In this document: one piece after another, positions 27,201 to 36,058 of the stretch
Position numbering within the stretch: the first letter of the stretch is position 1
How the letters are laid out: the number at the start of each line of letters is the position of its first letter
Program-made: the position numbers and the translations under genes
DNA from: Nguyenibacter vanlangensis
Lineage (GTDB): Bacteria > Pseudomonadota > Alphaproteobacteria > Acetobacterales > Acetobacteraceae
Reading direction: 5' to 3'
DNA length: 64,000 nucleotides
Assembly (NCBI RefSeq): GCF_038719015.1
Contig: NZ_CP152276.1
Coordinates: forward strand, 3,427,501 to 3,491,500
Notes under the pieces: generated by a model
Seen by the model: only the letters and a program-made list of their open reading frames with translations
What the model was told of the DNA's origin: nothing
Databases searched by the model: none

Positions 27201-29504
27201 ATGAGCAAAGAGAAAGAATCCACGTTCAAGCCCTATCACCACCCGGCAGGCGGCTGGGGCGCGGCGGGCGCCACGGCGAAGGTGCTCATGGAACAGAGCG
27301 TGCTGGTGAAGGGGTCGCGCGGCCTGCTCGCGATGAACCAGCCTGGCGGCTTCAAGTGCCCGAGCTGCGCCTTCCCCGACCCCGACCATCGCAAGACGCT
27401 CGAATTCTGCGAGAACGGCGCGAAGGCGCTGGCGCATGAGGCGACCAAGGCACGGGTGACGCGGGAATTCTTCGAACGGCACACCGTCACCGAGCTGATG
27501 GACAAGAGCGATTACTGGCTGGAAATGCAAGGGCGCCTGACCGAGCCCATGCGCTACGACGCCGCGACGGACAAATATGTTCCCGTCGCCTGGGACGACG
27601 CCTTCGCCCTGATCGGGAAGCATCTGAGGGCGCTGGAAAGCCCGCATCAGGCCGAGTTCTACACCTCCGGCCGCACGGCCAACGAAACGGCGTTCCTGTA
27701 TTCGATCTTCGTGCGGGAATTCGGCACCAACAACTTCCCCGACTGTTCCAACATGTGCCACGAGCCGACCTCGCGCGGCCTGCCGCCCGCGATCGGCGTC
27801 GGCAAGGGCACGATCGTCATGGCCGATTTCGACCATGCCGAGGCGATCTTCGTCATCGGGCAGAACACCGGCACCAATTCGCCGCGCATGATGACCAACC
27901 TGGTCGAGGCGCGCAAACGCGGCGTGCCGGTCATCCTGATCAATCCCATGCCGGAACGCGCGCTGATCCGCTTCACCGAGCCGCAGGATATCCTGCAGAT
28001 GGCGACGTTCGGCTCGACGGCGATTTCCAGCGACTTCGTGCATGTGCGCATCGGCGGCGACCTGGCGGTCTTCAAGGGTATGATGCGCGCGTTGTTCGAG
28101 GCCGAGGATCGCGGCGAGGCGGTGCTCGACACGGCGTTCATCGCCGAGCACACGGTGGGGCTGGAGGCATTGCGCGCGGACGTCATGTCGGTCTCCTGGG
28201 CCGACATCACGCGCATCTCCGGCATCACGGAAGAGCAGATCCGCCACATCGCCGGGATCTATGCGAAATCGAATGCGACGATCATCTGCTACGGCATGGG
28301 GCTGACCCAGCACCAGGAAGGCTCGCGGCTGCTGCAGCAGGTAGCCAATCTCCTGCTGCTGAAGGGTAATTTCGGCAAGCCCGGCGCGGGCATCGCGCCG
28401 ATCCGCGGCCATTCCAACGTGCAGGGCGACCGCACGGTCGGCATCGACGAGAAGCCGAGCCAGGATTATCTGGACCGCGTGCGCGACGTCTTCGGCTTCG
28501 AGCCGCCACGCGCGCATGGCCATCACGTGCTCGAGGCGCTCGAGGCCATGGAGGCGGGGACCGCCAAGGTATTCTTCGGCATGGGCGGCAATTTCGCCCG
28601 CGCGGTTCCGGACACCGCGCGCACCTACGCGGCGATGTGGCGGCTCAACCTGACCGTCGGCGTGGCGACCAAGCTCAATCGCGGGCATCTGGTGCATGGC
28701 AAGGACGCCCTGATCCTGCCCGTCGTGTCCCGCTCCGAGATCATCCGCACGACGGCGGGCGAACAGTTCGTGACCATCGAGGACGCGATGGCGAACGTCA
28801 CGCCCTCGCGCGGCGTGTTCGAACCGGTGAGCCCCGACGTGCGCCCCGAGACCGAGATCGTCTGCCGCATGGCCATGGCCACCCTGCCGGAGTCCAGGAC
28901 GCCCTGGGCGCAGTATATGGAAGATTACACGCTGATCCGCGACAAGATCGCCGCGATCTATCCGGACATCTATGCCGATTTCTCCGAGAAGATCAAAAAT
29001 CCGCGCGGCTTCCATCTCGACATCCCGCCACGCCGCCGGGTCTGGCCGACTCCGAACGGCAAGGCGAATTTCCTCGTTCTGCCGGGGCTGGAGGTCAATG
29101 ACGTCGTCGCGGACCCGGCGATGCTGCGCCTGGCGACGATTCGCTCGCACGACCAGTACAACACCACGATCTACAGCAACAACGACCGCTATCGCGGCGT
29201 GTACAACAACCGCCTCGTGATCTTCATGAACAAGCAGGATCGCGAGGACCGGGGGCTGGAGAACGGGGCCGTCATCGGGCTCGAGACCTGCAGCGACGAC
29301 GGCTACCGGCGCTATGTCGACGGCTTGACGGTCATCGACTACCCGATGCCGCGCGGCGCGATCGCCGGCTATTACCCCGAACTCAACCCGCTGCTGCCGC
29401 TCGATTATTTCGACGAGATCAGCGGCACCCCGGCGGCCAAGTCCATACCCGTCAAGGTGGTTCCCAGCGTTGCCTCGGCGGCGCCGATCCGAATCGCCGG
29501 ATAG
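27201..29504 (+). CDS. FdhF/YdeP-family molybdopterin oxidoreductase
   Basis: Cytoplasmic bis-MGD molybdoenzyme alpha subunit, 767 residues, of the FdhF-like/YdeP group. The N-terminal cysteine cluster KCPSCAFPDPDHRK...FCENGAKA resembles the [4Fe-4S] site of that group. DCSNMCHEPTSRGLPPAIGV and GQNTGTNSPRMMTNLVEARK are cofactor-binding blocks, and KGNFGKPGAGIAPIRGHSNV is also conserved. The ATG has a strong Shine-Dalgarno (aggaggt). No twin-arginine signal, no iron-sulfur or membrane partner is encoded nearby. With fdhD downstream, a formate-dehydrogenase-like activity is plausible, but the substrate of YdeP-type enzymes is not settled. Confidence 0.92.
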   Translation: MSKEKESTFKPYHHPAGGWGAAGATAKVLMEQSVLVKGSRGLLAMNQPGGFKCPSCAFPDPDHRKTLEFCENGAKALAHEATKARVTREFFERHTVTELMDKSDYWLEMQGRLTEPMRYDAATDKYVPVAWDDAFALIGKHLRALESPHQAEFYTSGRTANETAFLYSIFVREFGTNNFPDCSNMCHEPTSRGLPPAIGVGKGTIVMADFDHAEAIFVIGQNTGTNSPRMMTNLVEARKRGVPVILINPMPERALIRFTEPQDILQMATFGSTAISSDFVHVRIGGDLAVFKGMMRALFEAEDRGEAVLDTAFIAEHTVGLEALRADVMSVSWADITRISGITEEQIRHIAGIYAKSNATIICYGMGLTQHQEGSRLLQQVANLLLLKGNFGKPGAGIAPIRGHSNVQGDRTVGIDEKPSQDYLDRVRDVFGFEPPRAHGHHVLEALEAMEAGTAKVFFGMGGNFARAVPDTARTYAAMWRLNLTVGVATKLNRGHLVHGKDALILPVVSRSEIIRTTAGEQFVTIEDAMANVTPSRGVFEPVSPDVRPETEIVCRMAMATLPESRTPWAQYMEDYTLIRDKIAAIYPDIYADFSEKIKNPRGFHLDIPPRRRVWPTPNGKANFLVLPGLEVNDVVADPAMLRLATIRSHDQYNTTIYSNNDRYRGVYNNRLVIFMNKQDREDRGLENGAVIGLETCSDDGYRRYVDGLTVIDYPMPRGAIAGYYPELNPLLPLDYFDEISGTPAAKSIPVKVVPSVASAAPIRIAG

Positions 29505-29520
29505 AAGGCGGGAAGGCGTC

Positions 29521-30597
29521 GTGGATGAGATCGCCCTGAGGCGCACGGACAGGCCGGTCCTGGACCGACGGGGCCGCCCCCTGCGCGATCTCCGGATATC
29601 GGTGATGGACCGGTGCAATTTCCGCTGCCCATACTGCATGCCGGAAGCAGCCTATCCGGAGGGCTTTCGTTTCCTGTCGCCGCCGGAACGGCTCGATTTC
29701 GACGAGATCGCGCGCGTGGCGCGCATGGCGGCGGCACTGGGTGTCACCAAGCTGCGCCTGACGGGCGGCGAGCCCCTGCTTCGCCCCGGCCTGGCGGATC
29801 TGGTGGCGCGCCTGGTGCGGATTCCCGGCATCGACGACGTCGCGCTCACCACCAACGGCGTGCTGCTGGACCGTCAGGCGGGCGCGTTGCGCGCGGCGGG
29901 GCTGCACCGCGTAACGGTCAGCCTCGACAGCCTCGATCCGCGCGTTTTCGCGCGCCTCAGTGGCGGAAGAGCGGAACTGGCGGCTGTGTTGCGCGGCATC
30001 GATGCCGCGCGTCATGCCGGGTTTCCCGGCGGCGTGAAGATCAACACCGTCGTCCAGCGCGGCGTGAACGATGACGGCGTACCGGATCTTCTGGCGCATT
30101 TTCGTCATACCGGCGTCGTAGTGCGCCTGATCGAATACATGGATGTGGGCAGCCGCAACGGCTGGACGCGCGACGACGTCGTGCCGTCGCGCGCATTGCT
30201 GGCGCGGCTCGGCACGCTATGGCCGCTCGAACCGCTTCTGCCGAACTATCGCGGCGAGGTGGCGCGCCGCTACCGCTATGTCGATGGCGGCGGCGAGATC
30301 GGTTTCATCGCCTCGGTCAGCGCGCCGTTCTGCGGCGGCTGTTCGCGCGCGCGGCTTTCGTCCGAGGGACGGCTCTATACGTGTCTCTTCGCGACCGAAG
30401 GCACCGACCTGCGCGCGATCCTGCGCGACCAATCCGGTGCCGGGGACGACGAGCGGCTTCGCCAGGTACTGTCCCGGATATGGCGCGACCGCGCCGACCG
30501 ATACAGCGAGGCGCGCGTCGAGGATACGGCCCAGGCAGACGGAACAAAGTACAAGCAGACGCACGAAAAAATCGAAATGCACTATATCGGAGGCTGA
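29521..30597 (+). CDS. moaA: GTP 3',8-cyclase MoaA
   Basis: Radical-SAM enzyme for the first step of molybdenum cofactor synthesis, 358 residues. The N-terminal cluster motif is CNFRCPYC (Cys32, 36, 39). TKLRLTGGEPLLRPGL follows. The C-terminal cluster is FCGGCSRARLSSEGRLYTC. The protein ends in the conserved Gly-Gly tail (MHYIGG). Start is GTG 29521 (MDEIALRRTDRP), preceded by ggcgggaaggcg; an in-frame ATG at 29470 lies inside the upstream gene. It lies 16 nt after the oxidoreductase and 1 nt before moaC. Confidence 0.95.
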   Translation: MDEIALRRTDRPVLDRRGRPLRDLRISVMDRCNFRCPYCMPEAAYPEGFRFLSPPERLDFDEIARVARMAAALGVTKLRLTGGEPLLRPGLADLVARLVRIPGIDDVALTTNGVLLDRQAGALRAAGLHRVTVSLDSLDPRVFARLSGGRAELAAVLRGIDAARHAGFPGGVKINTVVQRGVNDDGVPDLLAHFRHTGVVVRLIEYMDVGSRNGWTRDDVVPSRALLARLGTLWPLEPLLPNYRGEVARRYRYVDGGGEIGFIASVSAPFCGGCSRARLSSEGRLYTCLFATEGTDLRAILRDQSGAGDDERLRQVLSRIWRDRADRYSEARVEDTAQADGTKYKQTHEKIEMHYIGG

Positions 30598-30598
30598 G

Positions 30599-31108
30599 AT
30601 GACGCGACAGGGACCCATCCTCACGCATCTCGACGAGAGCGGAAAGGTTCCGCGTATGGTTGATGTGGCCGAAAAACAGATCACGGAGCGGGAAGCGCAT
30701 GCCCAGGCGCGCGTGCGATTTCCACCCGAGGTCGCCAGGGCGCTCCACGACGCGGCCTTCATGACGACGAAAGGGGCGGTGATCACCGTGGCGCAGGTCG
30801 CGGGCGTGATGGGGGTGAAGGCGACGTCGTCCCTGATACCGCTCTGCCATCCGCTCGACCTGTCCGGATGCGCGGTCGATATCATGGTCGAGGGGGACGA
30901 AGCCGTGATAGAGTGCCGCGTGCGCTGCACAGGTCGCACCGGCGTGGAAATGGAGGCCCTGACAGGCGCCTCGGTTGCCGCGTTGACCATCTATGACATG
31001 TGCAAGGCCCTGACCCACGACATGGTGATCCGGGACGTGCGGCTGCTGGGGAAGACCGGCGGAAAGCGCGATTTCGGCAGTGCCCTGCCTGTCGTCGCGG
31101 TGTCATGA
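30599..31108 (+). CDS. moaC: Cyclic pyranopterin monophosphate synthase MoaC
   Basis: Converts the MoaA product to cPMP; 169 residues, the usual size. Conserved blocks are MVDVAEKQITEREA, LIPLCHPLDLSGC (with catalytic His) and TGVEMEALTGASVAALTIYD; MCKALTHDMVI and KTGGKRDF complete the set. The ATG follows the moaA stop after a single base, so the two steps of the same pathway are translated together. Confidence 0.96.
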   Translation: MTRQGPILTHLDESGKVPRMVDVAEKQITEREAHAQARVRFPPEVARALHDAAFMTTKGAVITVAQVAGVMGVKATSSLIPLCHPLDLSGCAVDIMVEGDEAVIECRVRCTGRTGVEMEALTGASVAALTIYDMCKALTHDMVIRDVRLLGKTGGKRDFGSALPVVAVS

Positions 31109-31160
31109 CCCGTCCGCTTTGCGGCCTTGTGCGCGAGACGGAACGGAGGAAGAGACTGCC

Positions 31161-31964
31161 ATGGGCGACTTGTTTCATGCGCTGACCGTGGCGCCCCTCG
31201 ATCGTCCTGATGCGCCGACCGTCCTGAACGTCGCGGACGAGGTGCCGGTCAGGCTTCTGTTCAACGGGATCCTTCCGCACGGCGTGATGATGATGACGCC
31301 GGACCACCTGGAGGATTTCGCGTTCGGCTACTGCCTGACGGAGGAAATCGTTCACTCCGCCGATCAGATCCGGTCGGTCGTGGTGGCGGAAGGGGATGAT
31401 GGACCGACGCTGGATGTCAGGATCGCCGGCGAATGCCTGGCAGGATTGCTCCGGCGCAGGCCCCGCGCCCAGACCGGGCATTCAAGTTGCGGACTCTGCG
31501 GAAGCGACGACGTGCCGTCCGTGCATGCGGCCGAAACGGCGCCCTTCCCGGTCGCGTACACGATCGCCCCGGCGGCGGTGCGCCGCGCCTTGGACGACCT
31601 CGATCGCTGGCAGGACCTGAACGCCAGGACGCGCATGGTGCATGCGGCGGCCTGGGCCGACCGGGACGGTCGCATCCTCCTCATCCGCGAGGATGTCGGC
31701 CGCCATAACGCGCTCGACAAGCTGATTGGCGCCAGGATGCGCGATGCCGCGATCCAGACGGACGGGATCTGCCTTCTGAGCAGCCGGTATTCGTTCGAAA
31801 TGGCGCTCAAGACCGTGCGCTCCGGCATGGCCACGGTCGTCGCGGTTTCCGCCCCGACCTACCGGGCATACCAGCTCGCCGAACGGATGAACCAGACATT
31901 GATCGCCATCGCGCGTCACGACAGGCAGCTCGTGTTCTGCGGTGGGGCACGCTTGGCGCGATGA
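31161..31964 (+). CDS. fdhD: Formate dehydrogenase accessory sulfurtransferase FdhD
   Basis: 267 residues. FdhD moves sulfur from a cysteine desulfurase to the Mo-bisMGD cofactor of formate-dehydrogenase-type enzymes. The active Cys pair lies in HSSCGLCGSDD (CxxC). Other family blocks are DEVPVRLLFNGILPHG, EDFAFGYCLTEEIV, REDVGRHNALDKLIG and SSRYSFEMALKTVRSGM. The start is ATG 31161 with gaggaagag upstream. It closes the oxidoreductase-moaA-moaC-fdhD run and suggests that the FdhF-like enzyme needs a sulfurated cofactor. Confidence 0.95.
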   Translation: MGDLFHALTVAPLDRPDAPTVLNVADEVPVRLLFNGILPHGVMMMTPDHLEDFAFGYCLTEEIVHSADQIRSVVVAEGDDGPTLDVRIAGECLAGLLRRRPRAQTGHSSCGLCGSDDVPSVHAAETAPFPVAYTIAPAAVRRALDDLDRWQDLNARTRMVHAAAWADRDGRILLIREDVGRHNALDKLIGARMRDAAIQTDGICLLSSRYSFEMALKTVRSGMATVVAVSAPTYRAYQLAERMNQTLIAIARHDRQLVFCGGARLAR

Positions 31965-32088
31965 TCGCGCGTCAGGACGGGAAGGCTGGCACCGGGGGAA
32001 GGGCCGACAGGGCCGGGGCGCCGCAAACGGGCGCTCCATCGCAATCGTCCCGCGCCGCATTGCCGCTGCGTCATGCGGTGGGCCGCAC

Positions 32089-33921
32089 ATGTCGGCGGCC
32101 GTGAAAGGGGCCACTCTGCCGGCATGGCCCGGAAAATGGGCGTGGCTGTATGCGCCGTCGTGGTCCAGCACGGCATTTGCCCTGCGGACGTCGGTGGCGG
32201 CGCTCATGTCCCTGCTCGTCGCCATGTGGATGGAGCTGGATAGTCCGCAATGGGCGCCTCTCACCGTCTGGGTCGTCGCGACATCGACCCGCGGAGAGAC
32301 CCTCTCCAAGGCGCGCTGGCGCCTTGTCGGAACGGCTGCGGGGTGCATCATCAGCGTCTGTGCCATTGCGTGTCTGCCGCAGCAGCCCGCATTGCTGATA
32401 CCGTCCATGGCCCTGTGGGTGGGCGGTTGCAGCGCGTGCGCCACGTTCTTCGACGGCTATCGTCGCTATGCGTTTCTCGTCGCCAGCTTTACCGGCGCGA
32501 TCGTTTCCTCGGCCGCTTTCACGGCGCCCCAGAACGTCTTTGAAATCTCGCTGTCCCGCGGAACATACATCGTTCTTGGCATCCTGTGTGAAACCGCCGT
32601 GGCGACGCTGACCAGCCGCAATGCCGAGAAAGTCGCATTCACGAATCTCGTCGCACGCCTGCGCGGCATGACGGCCAGGGTCGAGGACGCCATCAGGGAC
32701 TCCGCCGGGCGCCCTCTCTCCATATCGCAGGAAACGGATCTGCTGGAGGATGTCATGGCCGCGAACGCCCGGGTCGAGTTCGACGTGCTCGAACTCGGGC
32801 CGGGCCATGGTCGGATCGTCGATCATGCGCGCGCGACATTGAGCGTCCTCCTCATGAGTCTCGCCAGGGCGCGTGTCGGCCTGGCGGCCTCCGAACTGAA
32901 GGACGACATGGATGCTGCGCGAGGGCATATGGCGGCGATCCTGCATCCCAGGCGGGGCGACAGGTTCCGGTTCTCGGCACATTCCCCACGCCAGGCGGCA
33001 GAGGCCGCAAGAGTAGGGGCAAGAACGGCCACCGGCATTCTCGGTGCCGGCCTTCTTTGGGACGTGACCGCCTGGGATGAAGGGCCCCGCTTCTTTTCCT
33101 ACCTGACCCTCGTCAGCGGTCTTCTGGCGACCCGCGACCTGCCGGCCGTGGCCGCGCGGGATTTCCTGACCGGCGCGATGTGGAGCACGGCAGTCGCCTG
33201 CCTGTTCGTATGCGTCGTCATGCCGGCCGTGACGGCACCCGAATGCCTCGCTGCCCTGCTGTTCTGTCCCATGTTCGTCGGTGGGCTTGCTGCCCGGGAC
33301 AGCAGATTGGGCACCCATGCCATGGCATTCAACATGTTCCTGCCTGTCCTCATCGCGCCCAGCAACGGGGGACGGACCGACGAGATCGCGTTTTTCAATG
33401 GCGCGATGTCGTTTCTGGCCGCGATCGTGTACGAGAAGACGATCCTGTCCACCGTGTTTCCGTTTGGCGCGGTAAGCCATCTGCGTCGTACCGACATCTG
33501 GGTCCAGAGGCGGCTGCGCCTCCTGGCGAAGGCATCGGCGACCCAGACGATCGCGCAATGGCTTTACGAAAATGCCGCCAGCATGGTCCGGTCGGTCAGG
33601 ACATGCCGGGGCGCGCCGGACGACACGCTCAAACACTACCTGGCGCGCCACCTGCAGGCCATGGTGCTCGGCCTGTGGATTATCGAACTGCGCGATGCGT
33701 CGCAGGGCGCGTCGTTGTCACGACAGGCGGCGACGAGGCTCCGGGTCTTTTTGCAAAGATGGTCGCAACAGGGTGAGGATTCCGTGGGACTGGCACGGCT
33801 CACGCTTGCCGATCTTCAGGCCCATACCCATGCCCAGGCCCATGCCACGCCGGAAATCATACGCGCATTACGTGGGATTATCGATAATGCCTCGTTATCA
33901 AGGGAGAGTATTGTGGAATGA
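32089..33921 (+). CDS. FUSC family protein, fusaric/aromatic acid exporter type
   Basis: Inner-membrane protein of 610 residues with two clusters of hydrophobic helices, each followed by a long cytoplasmic part, as in FUSC/AaeB proteins. Near the N-terminus SPQWAPLTVWVVATSTRGET and TLSKARWRLVGTAAGC match the family pore repeat. The second half has DLPAVAARDFLTG. The chosen start is ATG 32089 (MSAAVKGATLP); the frame is open upstream. A periplasmic adaptor (AaeA type) is not adjacent. The following LysR gene on the same strand may regulate it. Confidence 0.88.
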   Translation: MSAAVKGATLPAWPGKWAWLYAPSWSSTAFALRTSVAALMSLLVAMWMELDSPQWAPLTVWVVATSTRGETLSKARWRLVGTAAGCIISVCAIACLPQQPALLIPSMALWVGGCSACATFFDGYRRYAFLVASFTGAIVSSAAFTAPQNVFEISLSRGTYIVLGILCETAVATLTSRNAEKVAFTNLVARLRGMTARVEDAIRDSAGRPLSISQETDLLEDVMAANARVEFDVLELGPGHGRIVDHARATLSVLLMSLARARVGLAASELKDDMDAARGHMAAILHPRRGDRFRFSAHSPRQAAEAARVGARTATGILGAGLLWDVTAWDEGPRFFSYLTLVSGLLATRDLPAVAARDFLTGAMWSTAVACLFVCVVMPAVTAPECLAALLFCPMFVGGLAARDSRLGTHAMAFNMFLPVLIAPSNGGRTDEIAFFNGAMSFLAAIVYEKTILSTVFPFGAVSHLRRTDIWVQRRLRLLAKASATQTIAQWLYENAASMVRSVRTCRGAPDDTLKHYLARHLQAMVLGLWIIELRDASQGASLSRQAATRLRVFLQRWSQQGEDSVGLARLTLADLQAHTHAQAHATPEIIRALRGIIDNASLSRESIVE

Positions 33922-33995
33922 GAATCCCGGACTAACACCGCACGGGCCATGTCGCAGCAGGGCACGCAATCTCCAATCAGCGAGAAGAGCAGATC

Positions 33996-34916
33996 ATGTT
34001 TCTGAAGCAATTATATTATCTTCGCGAAATCGAACGGTATCAGAGCTTCTCCAAGGCTGCCCAGGCATGCAACGTGTCGCAGCCGGCGCTCTCCCGGGCC
34101 ATCCGTCAGCTCGAAGACGAGTTGGGTATCGTCATTATCGACCGCAAGAAAAAGGTCTTTGGCGTCACGGACGACGGGGTGCGCGTTCTCAAATGGGCGC
34201 ACGACATCCTGAGGGGCGTCAGCGAACTGCGCAATGAAGTATCGAGTTCCCGGCAGGCTATCGCGGGTGTCGTCAAGATTGGCGTCATTCCGACCGCCGT
34301 GCATATCGTTCCCATTTTGCTCGAAGAGGTCCGGGCACGATGCGGTGACTTCGCAAGCGAGGTCTTCGTCCTGCCGAACATCGCGATCATCGAGAAACTG
34401 GTAAGCAAGGAACTCGATATCGGCATCATGTATTACGATCAATGTCCCCAGGCCAAAGCTTTCGAAGTGCGTGCTCTCTATGCCGAACAGCAGGTACTCG
34501 CGACATCCGATGCGTCGTCGTTGCCGGCAGGAGATCAGATCAGTTGGGAGGCCGCGGCCAGGCTGCCCCTCGCGTTGCTCAGCAGGGAATTGCGCTGTCG
34601 GCAATTGGTCGATGTCGGGTTTCAGACCGCCGGGGTCGAGCCGATCATACGGCTCGAAACGAATTCCCTGGAAATGATACACGCCGAAGTCATGGCCGGA
34701 AAGGTGGCGACCATTCTGCCGGTTTCCTCCTTTCCCTTGCGCGTGCCACCACAGGGCCGGTTAAAGATGCGGCGTCTTCCAGGTTTTTCGCCCGGCTCCG
34801 TCGGACTGGTCCGCCTGAGCGAGCCGGGGCTCTCCACATTCGCGTCGGAAGTCTGGGCCACGGTGCTGAAAACGCGCTTGCAGGACGACCTGGATCTCCT
34901 GTGCAAATCCGGTTGA
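33996..34916 (+). CDS. LysR family transcriptional regulator
   Basis: Complete LysR-type regulator, 306 residues. N-terminal HTH: FLKQLYYLREIERYQSFSKA and NVSQPALSRAIRQLEDELGI (residues 1-60). The effector domain begins GVVKIGVIPTAVHIVPILLE. It is in the same direction as the FUSC exporter (74 nt apart) and converges on the flagellar flgL gene. Target genes cannot be deduced. Confidence 0.92.
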   Translation: MFLKQLYYLREIERYQSFSKAAQACNVSQPALSRAIRQLEDELGIVIIDRKKKVFGVTDDGVRVLKWAHDILRGVSELRNEVSSSRQAIAGVVKIGVIPTAVHIVPILLEEVRARCGDFASEVFVLPNIAIIEKLVSKELDIGIMYYDQCPQAKAFEVRALYAEQQVLATSDASSLPAGDQISWEAAARLPLALLSRELRCRQLVDVGFQTAGVEPIIRLETNSLEMIHAEVMAGKVATILPVSSFPLRVPPQGRLKMRRLPGFSPGSVGLVRLSEPGLSTFASEVWATVLKTRLQDDLDLLCKSG

Positions 34917-34958
34917 GGATCGCGCTTCCCGCCCGCCGGACAGCCTGAACCGACATAG

Positions 34959-36038
34959 TCAGATATAATTTGCCAATGTCATATTTTTCATATCGGAAAC
35001 CAGGATGTACGAGGCTTCGAGCCGCGTATTGAGTTCGGACGTCTCCGTGGCAACCGACGCAATATCGGCGTCTCTGGCATTCGAAAGCTGGGTCGTCAGC
35101 ATCGACTGCACGCTGGTAAGCAGCGTCGATTGCGATGTCAGGCCGTCCTGGGTCACGCCGACCGTCGATTCCATGTCCGTAAGCTGGCCGATCGTGGTCG
35201 TGAGCGATGCGTTAAGCTGGTTGACCAGATCCGAAAAACCGCTTGTCGAAGGCGACATGTTCTTCATTGACGACATGATCATCATGTCGCGCATCAGGTC
35301 CCGGATCGGCGAACCCGTGGATGTCGAGGACGTCGAGGACGTGGCCGTGCCCTGTGTCGCAACGATGCCGACGGCTATCGATGAGTTGTCGCCCGTTACG
35401 ACCGATCGCTGAAGGCCGGCGGCCGCGCCGGGCGAGACGGAGAGCGATGGCGAAAAAACCGAGAGCGACGGGTCGCTCGCGGCGGTCGTGGCATTGGCCA
35501 TGACCGACGATGCGCCGGCCGAGCCGAGTGTGCCGACGATGCTGGAGATCTGTGCCGCGAGCGCGCTGTTCGCAAGCGGCATGTTGCCGTTGATCGGGGG
35601 CGTGTTGGAATCGTTTCCGGAAAAGACATAGCCGGATCCGCTGGACGTGTTGAGAACGGATTGCAGCTCGGTCAGGGTGCTGGCCGCCTGCGCCGCAACG
35701 GACGTCACCGCACCGGGGGACGTCGTGCCGGAAATGCCCACCAGGCTCGTGGCCATCGACTGAGCTTGCGAGACAAGCTGCGTCAGGGCCGTGGCCGTGA
35801 CGGTCAGGTTGGTCTGCGCATTCGTGATATTGGCCTGCCAGGCGCCGACCTGGGTGATCTGCGGCGTGAGACTGATGGCGGTCGATCGCGTCGAACCAAG
35901 TCCCGCATAGGTTTCAGAAAGCGTGCCGGCAGACGTTTCCCACGAGAGCGTTTCGTTCTCCAGGTTCATGTCCTTGATGCCGGAAGAGAGGATAAGAGAG
36001 GCGCCGGCATCGCCATACTGACCGATCGTCGTGCTCAT
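34959..36038 (-). CDS. flgL: Flagellar hook-filament junction protein FlgL
   Basis: Second hook-associated protein joining hook to filament, 359 residues. The N- and C-terminal coiled regions are homologous to flagellin: the end RDADIASVATETSELNTRLE then ASYILVSDMKNMTLANYI is the HAP3/flagellin C-terminal helix. The middle is Ser/Thr/Gly-rich and probably surface-exposed. It lies 20 nt downstream of flgK and is the last gene of the flgB-C-F-K-L group. Confidence 0.92.
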   Translation of the reverse strand: MSTTIGQYGDAGASLILSSGIKDMNLENETLSWETSAGTLSETYAGLGSTRSTAISLTPQITQVGAWQANITNAQTNLTVTATALTQLVSQAQSMATSLVGISGTTSPGAVTSVAAQAASTLTELQSVLNTSSGSGYVFSGNDSNTPPINGNMPLANSALAAQISSIVGTLGSAGASSVMANATTAASDPSLSVFSPSLSVSPGAAAGLQRSVVTGDNSSIAVGIVATQGTATSSTSSTSTGSPIRDLMRDMMIMSSMKNMSPSTSGFSDLVNQLNASLTTTIGQLTDMESTVGVTQDGLTSQSTLLTSVQSMLTTQLSNARDADIASVATETSELNTRLEASYILVSDMKNMTLANYI

Positions 36039-36058
36039 CTGCTTTGCTCCGAGCCTGT

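Noticed and set aside
27150..29639. Very long open frame (829 codons) on the minus strand
   Set aside because: It is antisense to the FdhF-like oxidoreductase, whose motifs are unmistakable. High GC in the third codon position keeps the opposite strand free of stops; the antisense peptide is Arg/His/Asp-rich and resembles nothing.
33820..33852. Repeated CCCATGCCCAGG units near the end of the FUSC gene
   Set aside because: Imperfect 6-12 bp repeats encoding an HAQAHA stretch; low complexity, and no constant unit length.
35321..35345. Short repeated GTCGAGGAC units in flgL
   Set aside because: A 9-bp repeat encoding a Ser/Thr run (STSSTST) in a low-complexity segment; not of the 15/16-bp class and explained by composition.
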